From assembly GCA_036745275.1 (NCBI GenBank), contig DAIOGK010000020.1:1-64000 (forward strand): a stretch of 64,000 nucleotides of DNA, written 5' to 3'. The position numbers and the translations under genes are program-made. The notes below the pieces were generated by a model. That model was not told the DNA's origin, made no database searches, and saw only the letters and a program-made list of their open reading frames with translations. This stretch comes from JAIUNP01 sp020161975 (GTDB taxonomy: Bacteria > Pseudomonadota > Alphaproteobacteria > Rhizobiales > Beijerinckiaceae). Below are positions 51,804 to 60,531 of this stretch, piece after piece; position 1 is the stretch's first letter, and each line of letters begins with the position of its first letter.

Positions 51804-53864
51804 ATGGCCGATGTTTTTATCAGTTACAGTCATCATGACGCCGAGCGCGTGGCGCCGATTGCAAGTGCGTTGAAGGAACTTGGACTTTCCGTCTGGTACG
51901 ATCCCAATCTGAAACCCGGCCAGGATTACGAGCGGGTCATTGCCGACCAGTTGTCGGATGCAAAGGCCATCATCGTTTGCTGGAGCCTGAAATCCGTTGA
52001 ATCGCGATGGGTCAAGGGCGAGGCTTCCTTTGCGGATGATCAGGGCCTTATGGTACCCGTCCGGCTGGATGATTGCCGATTGCCGCTTCCCTTCGGTGTG
52101 CTGCACCGCGAGGATCTGATCAACTGGAGCGGTGATGCAACCCAAAAAGCCTGGCGCAGTATTCTTGAACGCATCGGACAGCTTGTCACGCGGCCTGGCC
52201 TCGGGCCACTGAACGACGCGCGGGCCAGCGGCGATCCCTTGCGGATGCGGGTCTGGGCGGAGCAATATCCCGACGATCCGATGGCGCGCGGCGCCGCCGA
52301 CCGCTGGAAGGATGAGGAACGCCAGACCTTTGATGTGCAGGCTGCCGAGGCAAAGCGGCAGTTGGACAGCTATTTCCGGCAGAAGCAGTCCCTGGCGAAA
52401 TCCGAACTCGCCAGTTGCGAAAAGGCGTTCGATGCCTGGCTGAAGACCGGTTCGACCGCAAATATTGATAAAAGGCCCAACCCGAGTGAACTTGTCACCC
52501 GCCTTTTGACCCCGCCCGATGATGGCCGCACGCAAGGGGCGCTCGACCGGGCCGAAAAGGCGGAAGCAGAGGCAAAGCGCCTTTCCGGCATTGTTGCCGA
52601 GCTTGAAAACCGCCCCGTGTCTGCTCCGCCTCCCCCGCCCGGTGGCGCCGCCCGGATGGCGATGTTGGCGCTTGTCGGACTGATCGGGATCGGCGGTGGC
52701 TACTACGGCGGGTTGAAGCACGCGCCGGGTGACCCTGAACTCAAGGCGCCGATTGGCACCACGAATGGTGTGCTGCAGCAGGCCGTGGTACGCGCCTGCG
52801 AAGTTGATGAAAGCGCAAAGGTGCTGCAACAGCAGGTGCAAGCGCTCAACAGTGACGCCGCCGAATCCCGCACCCGGATAGCCTCGCTGGAAAGTGATCT
52901 GCGCGTTGCGGAACAGGGCCGGCAAACCGCCGAAGTACGATTGAGGGATACCGAACAGAGGGCCAGCATCGGCGCGACGACGAACTCATTTTCGGGGGGA
53001 ACAAATACGGTTCCACCAACACCGTCGCTGCCCCAGCCCAACGTGCCGCCCGCCGTCGCTTCACTCACCCTGCCCGCGACGCCGATGGTCGCGAGCGCCA
53101 TCAACCAACTGGATAATGCGACGGCGCAGCGCTTCTGCACACTCAGCGCCGGGCAAAAGTTTGACCGGGACAACACCTCCCGCGAAGGCGAAGACGATGT
53201 GAATGATTTGCCAGAGGCCCGGATCCGCGAAGCCATCGGCACCTGCAACCGGGCGCTCAACGGGGCGTCAGGCACGACTCGTCGGCGAATGCTTGCCCAA
53301 CTCGGGCGTGTGCAGGCCGGCTTTGCCGTTCTGAAAGCGAAAATGGGCGATTCCAAACTGGCCGGTTCTGCGATGAATGACGCACGGCAATCCTGGCAGC
53401 AGGCGGCCAGCAGCGGTTCGGCCTATGCCATGAACCAGCTTGGCGCCTTCTATTACGGCACATTTGGCCGGGAGGTCGACAGATCGACACCCGACTATTT
53501 CGGCGACCGCGACGAATCTCTGGCCATCCGCTACTGGCGCGATGCGGCCAACGCGAATTTCCCGCCAGCCCTTGCGAATGTGGCAGCGATGCTGCTCAAC
53601 CGCAGCGGACCATTGCAGGTCGACCCGGCAACAGCCGTGGCCTATGCCGACCGCGCCATCTCGTTCGGCTATGCCCGCGCCTATATCGTCAAGGCTGACG
53701 GCGTGATGGGCGGGCTGATCGAGCCCTCGCTGTCCACCACCGAAAAGCGCCGGCTGGCTGCCAGACTGGCGCATAGCGCGGGGTGCGCGGGCGAAACGCG
53801 ACTTGCGGACAAGTACTTCGAAGACAACAGACCGCTGAACAATTACCGTCCGAGTTCCTGCTGA
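51804..53864 (+). CDS. TIR domain protein with TM segment, coiled coil and Sel1-like repeats
   Basis: A 686-residue protein. Residues 1-125 are a TIR domain (MADVFISYSHHDAERVAP, LSVWYDPNLKPGQD, the putative NADase glutamate Glu73 in ESRWVKGEASF). Then a helical region, a proline-rich stretch and one membrane segment at about 284-304, a coiled coil at 325-390, a Ser/Pro linker and a C-terminal Sel1-like region (AYAMNQLGAFYYG, SLAIRYWRDAANANFPPALANVAAMLL, 530-630). The ATG at 51804 follows a GAGGATC ribosome site; the open frame extends upstream into the DsbA gene. TIR proteins can be defence NADases or adaptor proteins; no other defence gene stands beside it. Confidence 0.88.
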   Translation: MADVFISYSHHDAERVAPIASALKELGLSVWYDPNLKPGQDYERVIADQLSDAKAIIVCWSLKSVESRWVKGEASFADDQGLMVPVRLDDCRLPLPFGVLHREDLINWSGDATQKAWRSILERIGQLVTRPGLGPLNDARASGDPLRMRVWAEQYPDDPMARGAADRWKDEERQTFDVQAAEAKRQLDSYFRQKQSLAKSELASCEKAFDAWLKTGSTANIDKRPNPSELVTRLLTPPDDGRTQGALDRAEKAEAEAKRLSGIVAELENRPVSAPPPPPGGAARMAMLALVGLIGIGGGYYGGLKHAPGDPELKAPIGTTNGVLQQAVVRACEVDESAKVLQQQVQALNSDAAESRTRIASLESDLRVAEQGRQTAEVRLRDTEQRASIGATTNSFSGGTNTVPPTPSLPQPNVPPAVASLTLPATPMVASAINQLDNATAQRFCTLSAGQKFDRDNTSREGEDDVNDLPEARIREAIGTCNRALNGASGTTRRRMLAQLGRVQAGFAVLKAKMGDSKLAGSAMNDARQSWQQAASSGSAYAMNQLGAFYYGTFGREVDRSTPDYFGDRDESLAIRYWRDAANANFPPALANVAAMLLNRSGPLQVDPATAVAYADRAISFGYARAYIVKADGVMGGLIEPSLSTTEKRRLAARLAHSAGCAGETRLADKYFEDNRPLNNYRPSSC

Positions 53865-54106
53865 GATCGGCGGCCTTGATCAGTGACCCATTGCTGGTTT
53901 GTGAAGGCCGCTTGGGCTTGGCTGCCCACCGGCGGCAAGGATTGGACCACGCAAAGAACGAACACTGCACGAATCGGCGAAACTGATTCGTTTGCCGTAG
54001 AATCGCAAGGCTCAGGGCTGCATCCGACGGTCTTCGGCAGGAACATGTTGCAGCGGGCGGCGTAACCGCCCGCCACGTATTAACCTGAATGTCCCAGAAC
54101 GGTGCG
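53865..54106. other. Intergenic region
   Basis: About 240 bases between the TIR gene and the stop of the PopZ-type gene (convergent). Slight inverted symmetry GGCGGGCG..CCGCCC occurs around 54055-54075 and may be a weak terminator. No gene seen. Confidence 0.5.
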
Positions 54107-54619
54107 TCAGCGCCCGCCGCGCGCAACGCGCTCGATCTCGGCGCGAACGAGACGCTCGACCAGCGAGGGCAGATTTTCATCCAGCCATGATGTCAGCATG
54201 GGCCGCAGCATCTCCTTCACGAGATCATCCATCGTCCGGGCGTTCTGCGTGAAGACGGCGTTCGCAAGCGACTGAAACGATGCGCCTGTCATCTGAGCGG
54301 TCGTGTCGGAGACCAGCGACGCGGCCGGCACGACGGTTGCCGGAGCAGGTTCCGGCTGGCCAGGTCGCAAAGCGGCAGGCGCCGGGGCCGGCGAAGGGGA
54401 AGCAGCAGTCGCAGGCGCGGCGAGATCCAGCACATCGTCATCGGCATCGGCATCATCGTTCATCGCCGGAGCAGCGGCCATTGCCGCTTCCTGCGGCAGA
54501 TCCTCCGCCGCCAGCGGGCGCTGGTCCTCGGCGATGATCTTGCGGATGGACGCGAGAATTTCCTCCATCGAGGGCTCATTGGCGCGGGCGGCGGCCTGGG
54601 CGCTATTGCTCGCAGTCAT
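54107..54619 (-). CDS. popZ: DUF2497/PopZ polar organising protein
   Basis: A 170-residue protein with the N-terminal helix EPSMEEILASIRKIIAEDQRP, a Pro/Ala-rich acidic middle and the C-terminal oligomerisation segment TMDDLVKEMLRPMLTSWLDENLPSLVERLVRAEIERVARGGR. This is the PopZ/DUF2497 plan, which anchors the chromosome and cell-cycle proteins at the pole. It lies upstream of the tolC-like gene, a place conserved in Hyphomicrobiales. Confidence 0.9.
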   Translation of the reverse strand: MTASNSAQAAARANEPSMEEILASIRKIIAEDQRPLAAEDLPQEAAMAAAPAMNDDADADDDVLDLAAPATAASPSPAPAPAALRPGQPEPAPATVVPAASLVSDTTAQMTGASFQSLANAVFTQNARTMDDLVKEMLRPMLTSWLDENLPSLVERLVRAEIERVARGGR

Positions 54620-54771
54620 GGTTCATTCCTCATGCGCAATCACCGAATCTCCTCGCCGGCAACGCAACCCCGGCGACAGGCGCTGACCCTAGTCTGCCCC
54701 GAATCGGTTCGACAAGAGCGGCGTCCAATTTGCCAGTGGATGAACCGGAAGCGAAACGGGCTGACGTTACG

Positions 54772-56190
54772 TCACTGCCCGTCCGGCGTCCGCAGGCCGA
54801 TCCACTTGTCGCGGACCTGCTCATAATGGATCTTCGGATCATAGGCCGGGGCCTTGATGCCCATGGTGCGTAGCGACAGCCGCCCGATCGCGCCGAGCAG
54901 CGTGTAGGACGCAACGACGCGATCGCGCTGCGCGGTGACCAGCGTAACGCGCGCATCCAGCAGGTCCTGCTGCGCGTTCAGCACGTCCAGCGTGGTGCGC
55001 TGACCAACCTTGGCCTCCTCGCGCACGCCGGCAAGTGCGATTTCTGCCGCGCGAACCCCGGCTTCAGACGCCGTGATCTGCGCACGGGTCGCTTCAAGCG
55101 CGCCCCAGGCACTCACGACAAGCTGGCGGACGCTCTCACGCTGGGTGTCGACTGCAAGTCGTTGCGATGTCAACGTTTCCTTGGCCTGGCGCACCCGCGA
55201 ATAGACAGCTCCACCCTCGTAGATCGGAACCGACAGGCGCCCCACAAGCGAGGCGGACCAAACCTCGGTGCCGCGCACGTTGCTGTTGTCCATCCGGCGC
55301 GCACCCACCGCCTGGAGCGAGATGGTCGGATAAAGCTCGCCCTCGATCACCTTCACCTGCAACTGCTGCTGATCGACGCCATGCAGCGTAGCGATGATCG
55401 CCGGATGCTCCTTCTGCGACAGGCTGATGGCCGCATCACGCGTTTTCGGCAGCAGATGGTCGACACCCTTGGCCGGCGAAAGCTTCTTGGGAGGATCGCC
55501 CACCACCTGCTGATAAGTGGCAATCGAAGATTTCAGGTTGGCCTCGGCGAGATAGGAATCCGAACGCGATTTTGCGAGGCGCGATTCCGATTGGGCCACG
55601 TCCGTACGGGTCAATTCGCCGACGCGGAAGCGATCCGTCGTCTGCTGAAGCTGCGTCGTCAGAACCTCGATGTTGTTGCGGCGCAGGTTCAGAAGCGCCG
55701 TGTCGCGCAACACATTCATGTAGGCGGTCGCGGCATTGAGCAGCACCGTCTGCTCGGTGTTGCGCAGTGTTTCACGGGCGCCGAGGATTTGCGATTCCGC
55801 GGCGCGCACGGAGTTTCCCGTTCGCCCTCCGTTGTAAATCACCTGATCCAGCGTCACGGACATGCCGCGCGGGCGCGCGTTCGTGTTCTTGGAGCCGGCG
55901 GCTCCGGCAGCATCAACATTCTGGTCTGCAATGCCAATATCGGCCGCGCCGGTCAGCTTCGGTCGATATCCCGAGAGCGCCTGCGGCATCGCCTCATCGG
56001 TGGCGCGGGCGTTGGCGCGCTGGCTGTTGAGCGTGGGATTGGCGCGGTAGGCGCGCGCCAGCGCACCCTGGATATTTTCCGCAAATGCTGGTGCCACGCT
56101 TGAGAGAAGCGTTGCAGACAACATACCTGCGACCAGAACAGCCTGATTGTACCGGACCACTACAGACACCTCACAGCGTGAATCGCTCAC
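54772..56190 (-). CDS. TolC family outer membrane channel protein
   Basis: A 472-residue outer-membrane efflux protein with a signal peptide (MLSATLLSSVAPAFAEN after a short front) and two repeats of the OEP fold, including LARAYRANPTLNSQRANARATDE and GELTRTDVAQSESRLAKSRSDSYLAEANL. It would form the outer duct of type I secretion or RND pumps. The start at 56190 is the longest option; a GTG some ten codons in is possible. Between it and the PopZ gene is a 150-base gap. Confidence 0.92.
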   Translation of the reverse strand: MSDSRCEVSVVVRYNQAVLVAGMLSATLLSSVAPAFAENIQGALARAYRANPTLNSQRANARATDEAMPQALSGYRPKLTGAADIGIADQNVDAAGAAGSKNTNARPRGMSVTLDQVIYNGGRTGNSVRAAESQILGARETLRNTEQTVLLNAATAYMNVLRDTALLNLRRNNIEVLTTQLQQTTDRFRVGELTRTDVAQSESRLAKSRSDSYLAEANLKSSIATYQQVVGDPPKKLSPAKGVDHLLPKTRDAAISLSQKEHPAIIATLHGVDQQQLQVKVIEGELYPTISLQAVGARRMDNSNVRGTEVWSASLVGRLSVPIYEGGAVYSRVRQAKETLTSQRLAVDTQRESVRQLVVSAWGALEATRAQITASEAGVRAAEIALAGVREEAKVGQRTTLDVLNAQQDLLDARVTLVTAQRDRVVASYTLLGAIGRLSLRTMGIKAPAYDPKIHYEQVRDKWIGLRTPDGQ

Positions 56191-56358
56191 GCGTTAACAA
56201 ACGCTTAACGTTTTAAACGCTCAGGCCGTCGTGTAAACCACTTGAATGCTGTTCGATGAAATTCGCCTGTCATGCGGCGCAAAAATACGACACAAAGTGC
56301 GCAGGAATTCGCCGGACCTGATGCCAGCGAATCAGTCGAAAATTGAAATAAAACGCTG

Positions 56359-57021
56359 TTAGAACGCGAATTCGCTCGCGCGGGCGAGGCTCGAGATCGC
56401 CGGCGCGGCAGCATCGATCACGCGGACGCCGCTGGCCGAATTGCCTACCTTGCGGAACAACATCGCCCGACCGCTGCGCCCCCGGCCCATCACGATCATC
56501 AGCCGGCCGCGATCAGCCAGCTGGTCAAGCAGCGCTTCAGGTTCGACCTCGGCAGCGCCATGCACCAGAATCACGTTGAAGGGCCCCTTGCCCGGCGCGC
56601 CTGCGCCAGCCTCGCCACTGATGACCTCGACACCGGAAACGCCCGCCGCCTTCAGCGCAGCGGAGGCACCGTCGGCGTCCGTCTCCAGCGCCGTTACGCG
56701 TGCACCGCAGGCCGCGAGGATTGCCGCGCCATAACCGGAACCGTTCACGTCGAGCGCCGTCTCACCGGGAAGGACCTCAAGCGACTGGACCATGCGGGCC
56801 AGCACCATCGGCGTGAGCAGCCGGGTCTTGCCACCGCGCGCCAGAACCTCCCGGTCGAGATAGGCGAGCGCCGCTTCGCTTTCGGCCACGAAGGCTTCCC
56901 GCGGCACCATCTCGAAGGCATTGAGCACCTTGAAATCCAGCACGTCGTAGGTGCGGAGCTGGTTGCTGACCATCGTGTTTCGGGCGGCGGTAAGATCAGT
57001 CATGGAAGTGCCAGACATCAT
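56359..57021 (-). CDS. PIMT-like methyltransferase
   Basis: A 220-residue protein of the protein-L-isoaspartate O-methyltransferase fold (NTMVSNQLRTYDVLDFKVLNAFEMVPREAF, ALDVNGSGYGAAILAACGARVTALETD). The acidic SAM-binding residue in TALETD is present, but the first glycine-rich motif is DVNGSGYG and the catalytic part is less typical than in Pcm, so it may be a paralogue with another substrate. The start (57021, 57018 or 57003) is not settled. It lies next to tolC, as in related genomes. Confidence 0.85.
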   Translation of the reverse strand: MMSGTSMTDLTAARNTMVSNQLRTYDVLDFKVLNAFEMVPREAFVAESEAALAYLDREVLARGGKTRLLTPMVLARMVQSLEVLPGETALDVNGSGYGAAILAACGARVTALETDADGASAALKAAGVSGVEVISGEAGAGAPGKGPFNVILVHGAAEVEPEALLDQLADRGRLMIVMGRGRSGRAMLFRKVGNSASGVRVIDAAAPAISSLARASEFAF

Positions 57022-57105
57022 TAGAACAGATGCTCCGCTTGTGCGGCACCCGGCGTCGAAAAGCAAGGCTTATGCGCCGTTCGCGGGATCATCCTAAGGG
57101 GGATG

Positions 57106-57179
57106 TGGAGGCCTCGCCCAGAATCGAACTGGGATACAAGGATTTGCAGTCCTCTGCGTAACCATTCCGCCACGAGGCC
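57106..57179 (-). tRNA. tRNA-Cys (GCA)
   Basis: The minus strand starts GGCCTCGTGGCGGAATGG and ends GGGCGAGGCCTCCA, with the acceptor stem GGCCTCG/CGAGGCC and encoded CCA. The anticodon loop CTGCAAA gives anticodon GCA. T-arm CCCAGTTCGATTCTGGG is complete. Confidence 0.97.
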
Positions 57180-57334
57180 AATCGCAGCACCCGTCCTATA
57201 TCCATGGAATTCGATGTTCTGCAACCGGGAAGCTGCAACTTTGCAAATAAAATAAACAAAATCCTTCCGGAGAAAAAATTCTCCGGGAATGGGTTGCATC
57301 CGGACGCCTCATTGGCTTATACGGGCCGCGCTGA

Positions 57335-57409
57335 TCCCCGATAGCTCAGCGGTAGAGCATTCGACTGTTAATCGAATGGTCGTAGGTTCGAATCCTACTC
57401 GGGGAGCCA
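57335..57409 (+). tRNA. tRNA-Asn (GTT)
   Basis: Starts TCCCCGATAGCTCAGCGG and ends ACTCGGGGAGCCA, with the acceptor stem TCCCCGA/TCGGGGA and encoded CCA. Anticodon loop CTGTTAA, anticodon GTT. The serine recombinase gene on the other strand ends inside it at 57395, so this tRNA is a likely integration target. Confidence 0.97.
57385..57409. other. Candidate attachment site in tRNA-Asn
   Basis: The tRNA-Asn 3' end (GGTTCGA at 57385-57391 and GGGGAGCCA at 57401-57409, then TTTTTC) is partly repeated at 61044-61080. Large serine recombinases need little shared core, so this is a candidate only. Confidence 0.4.
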
Positions 57410-58969
57410 TTTTTCAAAAACGCGCTCGGAAACGCCTCCGGGCGCGTTTTCGTTCCGGGTCTCGATGATCGTTTCCGCAAGCATGTCAAAGGGTTGGCGG
57501 AACGTGGCGACCACCTTCCCATCCTCCCAAGTGCAGTTCGATAGTACGAAATTTAGTAGGCGGCGTTTTTCGCGCGGTTCCTGCTTCGCGAACAGCCTTT
57601 GGGCATCCCGCGCCCGTTCGAGAAGCGCCACTCCCTCGGAAAGATAGGATTTGTCTGCGTTTTGATGCCGTTCGATCTCGCGCTGGCAGCGGTTCTGCTC
57701 CTCGCGCCACTGGTTCGACATTTTTTCGAAGAAGGCGGTATCGACCAGACCGTCGAGCTTATCGACATACATCGCGTGAATGCGGTCATCGAGGCGCTTG
57801 TATTCCGCCTGATGCCGCTTGATTGCCTCGTCGTGCTCGCGGCGCTCGGCGGCGTGGCTGGCGTGAAGGGCATCACGCACCCATTCCAGCACGTAGTCAT
57901 CGAACCGCAACCGCCCGAGCAATTCGGTGAACTGCGCTTCGAGCACTTCCTCGCGGACATATTTGCGGCGGCAGTCGGCGGGCTTGCCCTCGCACTTATC
58001 GGCATATCCGGTGCAATGGTAATAGACGTAGCGTTCCTTCTTGATCTCGCCGACCACGGCGCAGCCGCAGGCGTGGCAGGCGATCAGCCCGGAGAAGGCG
58101 AAATCCCGCCTGCCCTTCTTTGCGCCGCGTGCATTGCGCCCGTCCATAACGTCTTGCACCCGTTCCCATAGCTCGGTCGGCACGATGGCGTCGTAGCGGC
58201 CCTGATAGGTCTTGCCGTCCCAATCGAAGCGCCCGGTATAGATGCGGTTGCGCAGGATCGCGGCGACGGTGCTTTTCGGGATGCGAGCGCCCGTTTTCTT
58301 GAACACAAGGCCCGCCGCCCGCGCCTTCTTCGTGACCTCCTGCGTGGAGAGGTCGCCCCACGCATACCATTCGAACATCTTGCGGATGATCGGCGCGGTC
58401 ACCTCGTCGGGCACGATGATCTTGCGGCCATCCTCGCGCATCATGTTGCGATAGCCGAGCGGCGCGTTGGAGGGCCAGAAGCCCTGCGCAGCCTTTTCGG
58501 TCATGCCCTTGCGCGTTTCCTCGGACAGGTTGTCGATGTAGTTCTTCGCCATCAGCACCTTGATGCCGTGCATGAACTTTTCCGAGGATCGCGACTCGCG
58601 CGACAGTACCACGCCTTCCTTGGCGAAGTGCATTTCCACCTCGAGTTCATCGACCGTCACCCAATCCTTGAGGTTGCGATATAGCCGGTCGGTCTTCTCG
58701 ACCAGCATCACGCGAATGGCAGGATGCGCCTTGAGATAGGCCACCATCTCACCGAAGGCGGTGCGGCCCGTCTGCTTGGCGGTTTCAATGTCCACATATT
58801 CTTGCGCCACCGCGAAGCCGTTCGCCGCCGCGTATTCCTTCAGCAGCTTCAATTGCGCCGGGATCGAGAAGCCTTCCTTCTCCTGCTCCTTGGAGGAGAC
58901 GCGGGCATAGATCACCGCTTGGCGGCGGGCGTCATGAGCGGGTTCTGCGACTCTTAGGCGCTTCCTCAT
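57395..58969 (-). CDS. Large serine recombinase (resolvase/invertase type)
   Basis: A 524-residue serine site-specific recombinase. The catalytic domain has Ser25 in YARVSSKEQ and the DRLYRNLKDW segment; the recombinase domain follows (APLGYRNM), then a zinc ribbon (CHACG...CTGYADKC) and a coiled coil rich in Glu and Arg. The last codons (EKWLPE) are read from the 3' end of tRNA-Asn, and about 20 codons before them from its downstream terminator, so the present C-terminus was probably made by integration. It should act on attachment sites of a mobile element. A palindrome and a TATACT promoter box sit directly before its start. Confidence 0.93.
   Translation of the reverse strand: MRKRLRVAEPAHDARRQAVIYARVSSKEQEKEGFSIPAQLKLLKEYAAANGFAVAQEYVDIETAKQTGRTAFGEMVAYLKAHPAIRVMLVEKTDRLYRNLKDWVTVDELEVEMHFAKEGVVLSRESRSSEKFMHGIKVLMAKNYIDNLSEETRKGMTEKAAQGFWPSNAPLGYRNMMREDGRKIIVPDEVTAPIIRKMFEWYAWGDLSTQEVTKKARAAGLVFKKTGARIPKSTVAAILRNRIYTGRFDWDGKTYQGRYDAIVPTELWERVQDVMDGRNARGAKKGRRDFAFSGLIACHACGCAVVGEIKKERYVYYHCTGYADKCEGKPADCRRKYVREEVLEAQFTELLGRLRFDDYVLEWVRDALHASHAAERREHDEAIKRHQAEYKRLDDRIHAMYVDKLDGLVDTAFFEKMSNQWREEQNRCQREIERHQNADKSYLSEGVALLERARDAQRLFAKQEPREKRRLLNFVLSNCTWEDGKVVATFRQPFDMLAETIIETRNENAPGGVSERVFEKWLPE
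57416..57450 (+). terminator. tRNA-Asn terminator hairpin, inside the recombinase gene
   Basis: AAAACGCGCTCGG (57417-57429) pairs with CCGGGCGCGTTTT (57438-57450), 12 Watson-Crick pairs and one wobble, closing a loop of about eight bases, with four T at the end. It lies right after tRNA-Asn on the plus strand and, read on the minus strand, is part of the recombinase coding sequence. Confidence 0.8.
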
Positions 58970-58972
58970 GAC

Positions 58973-58990
58973 GTTTAGTATAAACTAAAC
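58973..58990 (-). promoter_or_regulatory. Recombinase operator palindrome and -10 box
   Basis: GTTTAGT (58973-58979), centre ATAA, ACTAAAC (58984-58990): a perfect 7-base inverted repeat. A TATACT -10 box (58977-58982, minus strand) lies within it, only about eight bases from the recombinase ATG at 58969, so the transcript would be almost leaderless. A repressor bound here would shut the gene. Confidence 0.65.
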
Positions 58991-59025
58991 ATTTTAGATC
59001 GCAAGCATGTGCAACGACAGGCAGA

Positions 59026-59769
59026 TCAAGACGGCGACTGGCTGGCTTCTACTCCATAAATGCCGACTGCCGCATTGATCGCCAGAGCCGCAAAATTCCA
59101 AACCCAATGGGCATCCGGCGCGACAACCTCGTCGTCATAAAAGCAAGTATCCAGAAGGCTGCGCGCGCAATAAGAACCCGCCGTCACGACCACTTCGAGG
59201 TCCGTATGGTCGGCGTAGAAATGCGTTGTGGCCGCATGAGCGCACGCCCCATAGGCGCAATGCGCAAGCTTAGGCATCAGAACATACCGCACCACCGTCT
59301 CGCCTTCATAGATTGGACCATGTGGGAATAGACGCCCTATTGCATGCTGCGCGTGGCTTGGGCAGACCATGCGGTTCGCAACACCAACCGCCAGTTGCCC
59401 GCACCCAGCACGTCGCAAGGCCAATGGAGCCAAATATTCCACAGCTAGTCGCTCGAAAAATGCTGCGCAGCGGCGCTCGGCTTCAACGCCATCTTCTGTG
59501 AGTTGGGCGCGCCAGTCGGACTCAATTAAGCGCGCATACTCGGCGGCAATCGACGCACACTCAGCATCAAGAGTCGTCCGCAGCGCCATTGGCATGGCGT
59601 CTTCATAGCAAAACAACTCGCAGGCAAAATTGGTGATGGTTTGGCTATGCCGGAACGACTTGATGACGGCGGTCTTATTGAAGGCCGCCGCAGGAGAGAG
59701 TCCAATACCGAGGAACGGCGCAAGAGCGAGGGCCAGAAATGACCGGCGATGCAGGGTCATTGGCGGCAT
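59026..59769 (-). CDS. Cysteine-rich exported protein of unknown function
   Basis: A 247-residue protein with a signal peptide (MTLHRRSFLALALAPFLGIGLSP) that has an RR pair, so Tat export is possible. The mature part has ten cysteines, including FACELFCYE, VCPSHAQHAIG, LAHCAYGACAHAATTH and SYCARS. Several histidines lie among them, so metal binding or disulfide formation is likely. No family is recognised. The ATG at 59769 has GGAGGGGG before it. GC content is lower than in the surrounding genes, consistent with imported DNA. It is carried between the recombinase and the broken HsdS/ImmA genes. Confidence 0.75.
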   Translation of the reverse strand: MPPMTLHRRSFLALALAPFLGIGLSPAAAFNKTAVIKSFRHSQTITNFACELFCYEDAMPMALRTTLDAECASIAAEYARLIESDWRAQLTEDGVEAERRCAAFFERLAVEYLAPLALRRAGCGQLAVGVANRMVCPSHAQHAIGRLFPHGPIYEGETVVRYVLMPKLAHCAYGACAHAATTHFYADHTDLEVVVTAGSYCARSLLDTCFYDDEVVAPDAHWVWNFAALAINAAVGIYGVEASQSPS

Positions 59770-59937
59770 GCTTCCCCCTCCCAATCGAGAAGTCGATGAT
59801 ACCATTTTCGGCATCCAAACGCACGCGAAATAGCGCCTTCATGGCGCCTACCACCATGGGATACCTAATTGTAATATCGTTATATTTTTGACCCATAACA
59901 CAACGCGCTCATGCCAAGGCTTGGCACGCGACGCCCC

Positions 59938-60268
59938 TCATTCCGCCACCTCCAGTTCGCGGGCGTTCACCGACGCGAGGGCCTCAACGAGGAGAGCGTC
60001 GGGCATGCGGCGGCGTTCGCATCGAGGCTTCGTTGCGCGGACTCAACACGCCGATCTCGCCAAGCTGCGACCATCGCCAGTTCGAAGGGATCGGGAACGG
60101 TGTTTCGGTAAGCGGGGGGATAGCTTTGGACGTCCTGATCTCCCCCGACTTGACCAGCCGCGCCTTTTCCTTCGCTATCCGTTTCAGCAGGTCCGACGCC
60201 GGTTCGTCGTTCGGGTCTTGCGGCACCAATTTCCCGCGCACGGCGAGGTTGAGGATGGTCTGGCGCAT
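59938..60268 (-). pseudogene. Type I restriction specificity subunit (HsdS) remnant
   Basis: An HsdS fragment: RQTILNLAVRGKLVPQDPNDEPASDLLKRIAKEKARLV and PIPSNWRWSQLGEIGVLSPRNEA are the conserved region typical of HsdS. It is joined, in another frame, to a likely C-terminal end (RRRMPDALLVEALASVNARELEVAE, stop at 59938-59940). The second target-recognition domain is missing, so an internal deletion near 60010-60040 is inferred. Its front runs directly into the ImmA remnant, and no hsdM or hsdR is present. Confidence 0.75.
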
Positions 60269-60269
60269 C

Positions 60270-60479
60270 GGGATCAAAGCCGATACCGGAACGCGGCACG
60301 CCGAACAGCCGGTGCGTATCGTCGAACTCGACGCCGATCTTCAAGTGCTTCTCGATGATGTCTTCGATCGGGATCGGCGCTTCGATCGGCACCTCGCGTT
60401 CACGCGCGTAGTCGGCAAGAAGCGCTTCAGCGTCCCTCTCGATCGCCTCATCGGACATAAAGGCAACTTTCAATCCCAT
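60270..60479 (-). pseudogene. ImmA/IrrE-type peptidase remnant
   Basis: From an ATG at 60479 the frame gives MGLKVAFMSDEAIERDAEALLADY and PIPIEDIIEKHLKIGVEFDD, the N-terminus of an ImmA/IrrE-family (COG2856) metallopeptidase, up to GVPRSGIGFDP. The frame then runs out of homology at about 60268, where the HsdS remnant begins; the catalytic HExxH part is gone. It is paired with the XRE gene upstream, the usual ImmA-ImmR arrangement. Confidence 0.8.
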
Positions 60480-60531
60480 CGCGTTTTCATCCTCATTTGC
60501 ATCGCTTCGAAACCCACCGCCGTTCGGGCGT

